From a bacterium (GTDB lineage: Bacteria; Armatimonadota; UBA5829), in assembly GCA_021373255.1 (NCBI GenBank), contig JAJFTD010000071.1, positions 1-50,477 on the forward strand: DNA of 50,477 bases, in the 5' to 3' direction. The notes under the pieces were generated by a model, which did not search any database, was not told the origin of the DNA, and worked only from the letters and a program-made list of their open reading frames with translations. The translations under genes were made by a program, and so were the position numbers. This document shows positions 30,769-37,917 of this stretch, one piece after another (the first letter of the stretch is position 1; each line of letters begins with the position of its first letter).

Positions 30769-32065
30769 ACCGCAGCGCCTCTATCGGGTCCACCATTGCC
30801 GCGCGAACGGCTGGGTAGAGTCCGAAGACTATTCCCACAACTGCCGACACTCCGAATGATAACATTACAGCTTGCGTGGAGACCAGCGTCCGCCATCCGG
30901 CGTAAATGGATATCGCGTGCGCTCCTCCAATCCCCATTGCCACACCGATCAACCCTCCGAGGCACGTGATGACCATCGCCTCCAGCATGAACTGCCGGAC
31001 GATGTCCCACCTCGTCGCCCCGATGCATCTCCTAATGCCTATCTCGCGGGTGCGCTGTGTGACCGTGGCGAGCATGATGTTCATAATGCCAATGCCGCCA
31101 ACCAGCAGAGATATACTTGCAATAGCCCCCATGACGATACTGAAAATCTTCTGGGTTTGCTGCTGCTGGCGGAGGAGTTCAGCCGGGATCAGAATTTCAT
31201 AATCGCGAATGCCCTTGTGCTGGCGGTTCAAGACCGACCGAATAATTGACGCCGTCGCCGGGGTAGCCGTGTCGTCCTGGACCTGCACTATTATCTCGCT
31301 GACTCCACTGTTCTCGCGGCTGGGGCGGTTGTTCATCTTTCCCACCAAGGCGCGGAGGCTGGTTATGGTTGCAGGTACTGCCTGTTGTGAGTATATCTGG
31401 AAATTACTGAATGATACAGTGATGGGGATATAAATATCTGAATTGAAATCGCGCATCGCCGCGGATGCCTTGGATGATCCGATTTCTTTGGGCTCCATAA
31501 GACCCACCACGCGGAATATCCCTTGCCCGATCTTAACTGTCTTCCTGACTGGGTTATCGAACCCGAAGAGTTCACGTTTAGCCGCCGCGCCAAGCACACA
31601 AACCGGCCTGTTATCTTCCACATCTTGTTGTGTAAGGAATCGCCCTTCCTGCAACTGTGAGCGGCTAACTAATTCATAGCCCGGAGTCGTACCAACTACC
31701 TTGATGGGCACCGGGGTTTCACCGACTTTTACATCGGCAAACACTTCCCTGAGCGGCACAATGCGCTTGGCGAACGGACAAACAAGGGTGATGCTGTTGA
31801 CGTCGGAGTACTTCAGCCCATAAGGTGATCTTTCCTCCGCTTTTTCCAGCAGTTCCCCGGCGATTACGGCGCGCTTTACATGAACCACATCGATTCCCAT
31901 TTGCTTGATCTGGTCCAACGCTTCCTGCTTTGCGCCTTCCCCGATTGAGACCATCGCGATCACCGCTGCCACTCCGAATATAACGCCGAGCATAGTGAGC
32001 ATCGAGCGCATCTTGTGTGACAGCAGTTCGGTAAGCCCGGTTTGTATGGCGTCGAGTATACCCAT
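30761..32065 (-). CDS. MacB-like ABC transporter permease (FtsX family)
   Basis: A 434-residue permease starting at ATG 32065, one base behind the adaptor gene; open frame further upstream is not needed. The N-terminal membrane segment LTMLGVIFGVAAVIAMVSIG is followed by a ~220-residue MacB periplasmic core domain, and three C-terminal helices (IVMGAIASISLLVGGIGIMN; the MLEAMVITCLGGLIGVAMGI stretch; VSAVVGIVFGLYPAVRAAMV). The ending DPIEALRYG and RTREIGIRRCIGATRWDIV are hallmarks. Together with the ATPase, adaptor and TolC it should form a tripartite exporter of small molecules or peptides. Confidence 0.93.
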   Translation of the reverse strand: MGILDAIQTGLTELLSHKMRSMLTMLGVIFGVAAVIAMVSIGEGAKQEALDQIKQMGIDVVHVKRAVIAGELLEKAEERSPYGLKYSDVNSITLVCPFAKRIVPLREVFADVKVGETPVPIKVVGTTPGYELVSRSQLQEGRFLTQQDVEDNRPVCVLGAAAKRELFGFDNPVRKTVKIGQGIFRVVGLMEPKEIGSSKASAAMRDFNSDIYIPITVSFSNFQIYSQQAVPATITSLRALVGKMNNRPSRENSGVSEIIVQVQDDTATPATASIIRSVLNRQHKGIRDYEILIPAELLRQQQQTQKIFSIVMGAIASISLLVGGIGIMNIMLATVTQRTREIGIRRCIGATRWDIVRQFMLEAMVITCLGGLIGVAMGIGGAHAISIYAGWRTLVSTQAVMLSFGVSAVVGIVFGLYPAVRAAMVDPIEALRYG

Positions 32066-32066
32066 G

Positions 32067-33476
32067 CTAACTCTTTGTTGCCCCCGGTATCGGCGCTGGT
32101 GATTTTTCTTTCTTTTTGTCCTTGGCGTTGTCAGCAGGGTTAGCAGTCCCGGATTCCTGCTCATCGAGCGGTTTGGTGGGGTCTCTAAGCGCAACCACCT
32201 CGCCATTCTTCAGGCCTTTGGTTATGCAGACGAAGTTGTCGTTCTGTTTGCCGGTTTTCACCATCACGCGCTCGTATCGCTTGCCGCGTTTTACATATAC
32301 AAGAGTCTTGCCGTCCTTTTCGATTACTGACTCTATCGGCACATAAACCGCTTTCTTCACGCTCTCACATATAAACTCTGCATCCGCGGTAATTCCCGGC
32401 TTAAGCGTCTTTGGGTCGACTTCCTTAACAGCCACAACCACCTCAAACTGCTTTCGCCCAGGTGTCTCGCCCTCCCACGGGTTAGATTCAGTCGCCAGGC
32501 TGGAGATGTCTTTGATGGCGCCGTGGAATATCTTGCCGGGGATAGCATCAAGCCGTATCATCACAGGCAAACCGACTTTGAGACGCGGCGCATCTGACTC
32601 ACCAACTTTTATTTTGACTTGCATACTGCTAAGGTTTGGAAGCTGGCAGATGATCTGGCGCGGGCGCACTGCATCACCTTCCTGCAGTTTACGTTGCCCG
32701 TCCGCGAACCAATCCTTGGTGATCACCACCATTCCAGACGCTGGAGCCTTTATGATCGCGCGGCTGACTCTTGCTGTGGCGTCATCGAGGTTGAACTTAG
32801 CCATATTCGCAGCGAACTCTTTATTACGAACATCAGCCAACTTCTGTTGTTCCTTTGACTCGATTTCTTTTTTCTTAAGAGCGAGATCCTTAGTGCCCTT
32901 AAGGACGGCAAGTTTCTTTGCGCGTACATCGAGTTTAGCCTGATCTACCTCTGAGCCCGATATTAGCTTCTCTTCTGCGAGCCGTGTTTTCTTGTCTAGC
33001 GTGTTTTCGGCGCGTTCGAGTTCGGTGAGGTCAAAGTCCTGCTGCGCCTGGGTCTTCTCAAGGTCGGTTTTATTCGATTCCTTGAGAATGTCTAGCTCGG
33101 CTTGCACGCGGTTGACATCAGCCAGCGCATTTTGGTAATTCAGCTTTTGATTGCGGACTTCCTTGAGCAGGTCAGTGGTGTCCATTTCAACCAGCCTCTC
33201 GCCCGCCACCACAACCTTGCCTTCCTGCACCAGCTTGATTATCTTCCCGCCGGTCTCAGTTAGCACCGGCACGGATTTCTCTGCCTCCAGCGTGCCGATC
33301 TCATGGAAACTGATTGTAAACTTGCCCGCCTGTACCTTAGCCGTGGGCACAAAAGCCGTCTTCTTCTTGGGGACCATGTATTGCTTATAAGCGGGCATTC
33401 CCCACTGGCTCACCGCCACCACCAGCAGAGCCACCACAAAAGTACGGCTTCCCCAAATTTTTATCTGTCGTTTCAT
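32067..33476 (-). CDS. HlyD/MacA-type periplasmic adaptor protein
   Basis: A 469-residue membrane fusion protein. ATG at 33476 (GGAG five bases upstream) is preferred to 33497. A membrane anchor covers about 8-28, then a lipoyl half (GGKIIKLVQEGKVVVAGERL), a long coiled-coil hairpin at about 110-225 rich in Lys/Glu/Leu, the second lipoyl half (IIKAPASGMVVI), and beta-barrel plus membrane-proximal domains (GKIFHGAIKDISSLA, YVPIESVIEKDGKTLVYVKR). The tail is Lys/Pro-rich. It should bridge the MacB permease to TolC across the periplasm. Confidence 0.92.
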   Translation of the reverse strand: MKRQIKIWGSRTFVVALLVVAVSQWGMPAYKQYMVPKKKTAFVPTAKVQAGKFTISFHEIGTLEAEKSVPVLTETGGKIIKLVQEGKVVVAGERLVEMDTTDLLKEVRNQKLNYQNALADVNRVQAELDILKESNKTDLEKTQAQQDFDLTELERAENTLDKKTRLAEEKLISGSEVDQAKLDVRAKKLAVLKGTKDLALKKKEIESKEQQKLADVRNKEFAANMAKFNLDDATARVSRAIIKAPASGMVVITKDWFADGQRKLQEGDAVRPRQIICQLPNLSSMQVKIKVGESDAPRLKVGLPVMIRLDAIPGKIFHGAIKDISSLATESNPWEGETPGRKQFEVVVAVKEVDPKTLKPGITADAEFICESVKKAVYVPIESVIEKDGKTLVYVKRGKRYERVMVKTGKQNDNFVCITKGLKNGEVVALRDPTKPLDEQESGTANPADNAKDKKKEKSPAPIPGATKS

Positions 33477-33503
33477 TAGGACTCCATTACCGTTCACTGG
33501 CGC

Positions 33504-34931
33504 TTAATTGCCAATAACATGGGCCAAATTTTCACCCATAGCATACTTGAGATTAACACCGGCCAGGTAAAGATCTACCTTTGCGGAGAGAAGCTGGTTT
33601 CTGACAAGAGTAAGTGACTCTTGCGCATCCAATACCTCACGGTTGTCACGCAGGCCCTCGTCCACCATCCTCTGGGCCAGCCGCAGATTGTCTTCCGCCA
33701 CTGCCAGGTTCTGGCCGAAAATATCCAGAGATGTTCGCGCCGTATCAACACCCCGATACGCATTGCGCACCTGCTGTGCTATTTGCTCCATCTGGAACAT
33801 TCTCAATTTTCTGCTTGTATCCAAGTCACGCTCGGCAATTCTACGTTCCTCAACGAGTGCGCGCTTGTCCAGAGGCAGCTTATACTCAAACCCCGCGGTA
33901 AAGTCTCCCTGGTCGAGTATAGTTCTCGATAATATTCCGGTATCAGAGTTTGATGAGTCAAAACCAGCAACAAAGTCCAATCCCGAACGCATACTGTCGT
34001 TAGCCATCATTACTTTGCGGGAGAGTTCCGTTAGGTTTTCTTCCGAAATCGTAAGTTCGGAGCGGTTTTTGAGTGCGGTCTTTACAGCATCTGCCAGACT
34101 GGGCTGATCAGCAATCGGCTCAGGTACACCATCCGTTAGTTCAGGAGTCTGACCAACCCCTGTCCCAATAGCCACCATCAGCCGGTCCAGCGCACCCCGA
34201 GCGTTTTGCTTCTGTCGATTAAGCTCGTTTTTTGTCTGTGCCACCCGAATCTCTGCCCTCGACACCTCGATCTCCGCCACAAGACCTGCATCAGCACGCT
34301 TGCGTGCCCCATCGGCAGCTTCCTGCGTGATAGCCAGGGCGCTTTCCTGCACTTTTACCTGCTCACTAGCAAGCACAGCGGCGTAATAAGCCTCCACCAC
34401 GCCTAGCACCGTTGCCTGAGTGGTGAGATAGTATTGTTTTTCCTGCACAGTAGCATCACTGCGAGCACCCAGCACCTTATCAGATTTTGTGGAAAGCAAA
34501 CCTTTGCCCCTGGTTAATGGGCGGCGAAATTGCAGCGTGACTTCTCCACGGTTCTGCCCAAACCCATATGGTGAGACATCCAGCGACATTTCAGTGCCGC
34601 TCAACCCCTGGAAGTCGAAACCTCCAAACAGATTGCTGGAGCGGGTTCGGTCGTTGGAGGTGCGTTCAACCACTGCTCTGCTGCCGGCATCAAAGCTGGT
34701 AGACAGGCTGGCGATGCGAAGTTTTGATATTGAGGATATCTGTTTTGATTCCGCTTGTTTCAGGTTTGCATTGGTGTTAAGTGCAGCGCTTACCGCATTA
34801 CGCATAGAGAGTTTAATAGGCAACTCGGTTGAGGCTATGCAAACGGACGTAAAAAAGACATATATCCAAGTTATGGAAAGAACAGCCGTGAGCTTCCCAC
34901 GAGGAATGATACGAGATATCAGTTCAGACAA
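33504..34931 (-). CDS. TolC-family outer-membrane efflux protein
   Basis: A 475-residue outer-membrane factor. The start is TTG at 34931 with GAGG nine bases upstream. A signal peptide occupies about residues 1-34 (VLSITWIYVFFTSVCIAS). Two repeated OEP halves follow, each with a long helical hairpin: LSMRNAVSAALNTNANLKQA begins the first, and LADAVKTALKNRSELTISEE the second. The C-terminus (LVRNQLLSAKVDLYLAGVNL) ends as TolC proteins do. First gene of the efflux operon. Its presence is the best evidence for an outer membrane in this organism. Confidence 0.9.
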   Translation of the reverse strand: MSELISRIIPRGKLTAVLSITWIYVFFTSVCIASTELPIKLSMRNAVSAALNTNANLKQAESKQISSISKLRIASLSTSFDAGSRAVVERTSNDRTRSSNLFGGFDFQGLSGTEMSLDVSPYGFGQNRGEVTLQFRRPLTRGKGLLSTKSDKVLGARSDATVQEKQYYLTTQATVLGVVEAYYAAVLASEQVKVQESALAITQEAADGARKRADAGLVAEIEVSRAEIRVAQTKNELNRQKQNARGALDRLMVAIGTGVGQTPELTDGVPEPIADQPSLADAVKTALKNRSELTISEENLTELSRKVMMANDSMRSGLDFVAGFDSSNSDTGILSRTILDQGDFTAGFEYKLPLDKRALVEERRIAERDLDTSRKLRMFQMEQIAQQVRNAYRGVDTARTSLDIFGQNLAVAEDNLRLAQRMVDEGLRDNREVLDAQESLTLVRNQLLSAKVDLYLAGVNLKYAMGENLAHVIGN

Positions 34932-35018
34932 TGCAGTATATCCTCTTCAATGCCTACCCGCCGGACTGCCATCCGCAATGGATTGATATAATCATACTTA
35001 TACATGAGCTCACCTATT

Positions 35019-35074
35019 CCTGCACAATACAGGAGGTGTTGGTGGATATAATGTCTAATCCGAGATTGTGCAGG
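35019..35074 (+). promoter_or_regulatory. 10-bp inverted repeat flanking a -10 box, before the URO-D-like gene
   Basis: CCTGCACAAT (35019-35028) and ATTGTGCAGG (35065-35074) are perfect inverted arms 36 bases apart. A perfect TATAAT lies between them at 35047-35052, without a good -35 box. The layout suggests an activator- or repressor-controlled promoter for the gene at 35105, with TolC divergent on the other side. Confidence 0.55.
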
Positions 35075-35104
35075 TAAACCATCGATTATTGCATGAGGTT
35101 ATCC

Positions 35105-36121
35105 ATGAGCGCAACATCCAGAGAACTTGTTTATCAAACACTCAACTTCGAGAACCCTATCCGAGCCCCAAGACAGCTTTGGCCTTTGCCTTGGGCGTCT
35201 GATCATTACCCGAATGAGCTTGATAAGATCAACAAAGACTTCCCGCCCGATTTTGGCGGTGTAAACGGCCACTTCCACGAGTTGGCAGCCACTCAAGGTG
35301 ATCACTTCAGAAAGGGTCGTTATGTGGATGCATGGGGCTGTGTATTCGAGAACATCGCCGATGGCATCGTGGGCGAAGTAAAAGATCCGCTGATCAAGGA
35401 TTGGAATACAGATATATCCAAAGTCCATGTCCCCCGCGAGTGGCTCACGGCTGATATCGATCTCATAAATAAAGACTGTGATAGCATGGATACATTCATC
35501 ATGGCTGATGTCTGTCCCCGACCGTTCGAGCAGCTTCAGTTCCTGCGAGGGTCCGAAAATCTATACATGGACCTTGCCGATCCGCCGCAGGCAATGCTCG
35601 ACTTCATGAAGAAGATGCACAGCTTCTACTGCGAAGTACTCGAAATGTGGGCAAAGACCAACGTGGACGCGTTGATGTTTATGGATGATTGGGGCTCTCA
35701 GCAGACCCTGTTGATTCGCCCCGCTTCCTGGCGTGAGATATTCAAGCCAATGTACCGTGACTATATCCAGATCGCTCATAATGCAGGCAAGAAGGCGTTC
35801 ATGCACTCTGACGGCAACATCCTGTCCATCTATCCCGACCTGATCGAGCTTGGCCTGGACGCACTAAACTCGCAGCTATTCTGCATGGGTGTGGAAAACT
35901 TGAAATCATTCGCCGGCAAGATCACATTCTGGGGTGAGATAGACCGCCAGCACATCCTGCCAAACGGCACCACAGCCGATGTAGACGCAGCCGTTAAGCT
36001 GGTCTACAACAACCTGTGGAAAAGCGGCGGCTGCGTAGCCCAATGCGAGTTCGGCCCCGGTGCCCGTCCAGAAAACGTGCGCCAGGTCTTCCAAAGCTGG
36101 GACGAAATATCCAGAGCTTGA
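35105..36121 (+). CDS. Uroporphyrinogen decarboxylase-like (MtaA/URO-D superfamily) protein
   Basis: A 338-residue TIM-barrel protein. ATG at 35105 has GAGG six bases upstream. It belongs to the URO-D superfamily of decarboxylases and corrinoid methyltransferases: ALMFMDDWGSQQTLLIRPAS and WREIFKPMYRDYIQIAHNAG, then KKAFMHSDGNILSIYPDLIE. The HSDGN motif supplies a metal- or methyl-binding histidine as in MtaA-like proteins. True HemE N-terminal motifs (for example the substrate-binding RQAGR) are missing, so it is not the haem enzyme. It stands alone, not in a haem operon; relatives near sugar genes are common in Armatimonadota and other phyla, function unknown. Confidence 0.85.
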   Translation: MSATSRELVYQTLNFENPIRAPRQLWPLPWASDHYPNELDKINKDFPPDFGGVNGHFHELAATQGDHFRKGRYVDAWGCVFENIADGIVGEVKDPLIKDWNTDISKVHVPREWLTADIDLINKDCDSMDTFIMADVCPRPFEQLQFLRGSENLYMDLADPPQAMLDFMKKMHSFYCEVLEMWAKTNVDALMFMDDWGSQQTLLIRPASWREIFKPMYRDYIQIAHNAGKKAFMHSDGNILSIYPDLIELGLDALNSQLFCMGVENLKSFAGKITFWGEIDRQHILPNGTTADVDAAVKLVYNNLWKSGGCVAQCEFGPGARPENVRQVFQSWDEISRA

Positions 36122-36141
36122 TGGCTAGATGGTTGGGATGA

Positions 36142-36177
36142 GGGGGCGATGTACCTGCGAAGAAATATTGCCCCCTA
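36142..36177. terminator. Stem-loop between convergent genes
   Basis: GGGGGC (36142-36147) and GCCCCC (36170-36175) pair, with adjoining AT/AT bases, and TATTT follows. It lies between the ends of the URO-D-like gene (+) and the MATE gene (-) and may end both transcripts, though the T-tract is short. Confidence 0.5.
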
Positions 36178-36218
36178 TTTCGCGGATGCACCAAGTTGAT
36201 ACCTGACACCACTCCCAT

Positions 36219-37616
36219 CTACACTTGCGTCTGCCTCCAAGGTCCCCATTTGAACCAGGCTGCCATCAGCACACCTGAGAGGAATGTGGACGACGACATT
36301 GCTATCCATGCGCCCGTGGCTCCCAAGCCTGCCGGTATTGCCAATGCCCATGTCATCGGCAATCGCACAATCCAACTGGTGAAGAGCGTTATCCACGCGG
36401 GCACACGTGTCTCTCCGGCTCCCTGCAGAGCGCCTCTCAGTACCATGTTCACAGCAAGGAACGGTTCGGACAGTGCCACGATCCTGAGATACGACACGAT
36501 CATCGCCACCACTACCGCATCGTGCGTGAACGCTACAGCCAGGCTCCTGGGCACAGCAATAAATACAATCGCAACCAGCGTCATGATAAACGTAGCTTGG
36601 CCGGTAGCTACCCATGCGCTGTGCTCCGCACGTTCGGGCTTGCCTGCACCCAGGTTTTGCCCTACGAGAGGCGTTGCGGCCATGCTATACGCAACACCGG
36701 GCATAAAAGCGGTCGATTCTATAGTGAGCGCCACAGTGAGCGCCGCCTGTGCCGCTGTGCCCTGCCCACCGGGAAGAAACGCCAGTATTTTAATATAAAC
36801 TGCGGCTGCTGAGGTCCACATCAGGTTCTGAATCACCGCCGGCCAGCCTATCTTCATTATTCTTCTAGACCACTCCATGTGCGGCTTGAAGTGGCTGAGC
36901 GACCCACGCAGGTCAGAACGATACAGGAAGAATGCAGTCACAACCAGCCCTGCAACGCGTGATATCCCCGTAGAGATTGCTGCGCCATGCACGCCCATAG
37001 GCGGTATCGGCCCGACTCCGAAGATCAGGAACCAGTCCAGTAGCACATTCACCACGATGATGATAAGCCCAGCATAGAGTGGGCTGCGCACATCACCAGC
37101 GCTTCGCAGTATAGTGGTGGCTGTCATCCAGAGGAATAGGGGGATAGAAAACCAGGATATGATGGCAGTATAGTCTGCCGCAAGAGGTATGACTGACCCC
37201 GACGCTCCGATCAGCTTAACCAGAAAAGTCGGCGCCAGGATCAGAGGGATTGCGCTTATTATGCCCAATATGACTGAGAGTATGTAAGACTGTCGAGCTG
37301 TTTCGTTAGCATCATCCAACTGCCGAGCGCCCAGAAATCGCGCCACCAGCGCACTGCTCCCTGCGGTCAATCCCACGGTAATAGCGAACTGAAGCATAAG
37401 CAACTGCCCGCCAATACCCACCGCAGCCAACGCCGGAGCGGGATCATCGAGCCTACCCAGGAACATGCGGTTGATAATATTGTATGCCGTTTGGATGAGC
37501 GTATATACCGCAGTCGGCCAGGCAAGATACCACACCGCGCTCCATATATGCCCGGAGGTAATGATCTCAGTAGCCGAGTCGCTTCGTGTTCGAGGTGTTG
37601 GTTGCTGATCGCTCAT
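36219..37616 (-). CDS. MATE-family multidrug/metabolite exporter
   Basis: A 465-residue antiporter with 12 predicted membrane helices. MATE features include SAVWYLAWPTAVYTLIQTAY near the N-terminus, MFLGRLDDPAPALAAVGIGG, the conserved TAGSSALVARFLGA, and a second half beginning near KIGWPAVIQNLMWTSAAAVY with AATPLVGQNLGAGKPERAEH. The PLVGQNLGAGKPERA sequence is the hallmark of the second repeat. Candidate starts are at 37616, 37628 and 37640, none with a clear ribosome site; 37616 is chosen as first residue of the polar leader. Substrate unknown. It converges on the URO-D-like gene. Confidence 0.92.
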   Translation of the reverse strand: MSDQQPTPRTRSDSATEIITSGHIWSAVWYLAWPTAVYTLIQTAYNIINRMFLGRLDDPAPALAAVGIGGQLLMLQFAITVGLTAGSSALVARFLGARQLDDANETARQSYILSVILGIISAIPLILAPTFLVKLIGASGSVIPLAADYTAIISWFSIPLFLWMTATTILRSAGDVRSPLYAGLIIIVVNVLLDWFLIFGVGPIPPMGVHGAAISTGISRVAGLVVTAFFLYRSDLRGSLSHFKPHMEWSRRIMKIGWPAVIQNLMWTSAAAVYIKILAFLPGGQGTAAQAALTVALTIESTAFMPGVAYSMAATPLVGQNLGAGKPERAEHSAWVATGQATFIMTLVAIVFIAVPRSLAVAFTHDAVVVAMIVSYLRIVALSEPFLAVNMVLRGALQGAGETRVPAWITLFTSWIVRLPMTWALAIPAGLGATGAWIAMSSSTFLSGVLMAAWFKWGPWRQTQV

Positions 37617-37670
37617 ATCTAATGCCATTCTAATGGGCATATGGGCATTGCGTCAAACAAGTAAAAATGA

Positions 37671-37876
37671 GGTATTTAGTCGCGACAGCGCGAAAGGGCG
37701 AAAACGCGAATATAAACGAAGAGATAACGTATGTTGCTTCGGACCGCGAAGCTGCCGAAGCCGCCGGACGCACTAATGTAATATGTATAGGGGCATTCCA
37801 GGTTGTTTCGGGAAACCCTTTTCCCGAAACCGCCCCTCGGGCAACAGCGGTTTTGAAAGAACTGCGAGAGCCGGAC
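37671..37876 (+). repeat. Full dispersed repeat element
   Basis: The most complete copy: head TTTAGTCGCGACAGCGCGAA plus the rest to ATGTT (37674-37736), hairpin GCTTCG/CGAAGC (37736-37752), CCGCCGGACG, the perfect hairpin GTTTCGGGAAA-CCCT-TTTCCCGAAAC (37805-37830), and the tail TTTTGAAAGAACTGCGAGAG (37851-37870). The 76-codon open frame through it has no protein-like features. It fills the gap between the MATE and VWA genes. Confidence 0.8.
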
Positions 37877-37917
37877 GCCCTGATTCAATGGATATAAAGG
37901 CTGACATACTATCTTCT

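Noticed and set aside
35105-36121. HemE, uroporphyrinogen decarboxylase of haem synthesis
   Set aside because: The fold matches, but HemE substrate-binding motifs are missing and no haem genes are nearby.
37667-37897. 76-codon plus-strand reading frame
   Set aside because: It runs through the head, hairpins and tail of the repeat element, has no ribosome site, and its sequence only reflects the repeat words.
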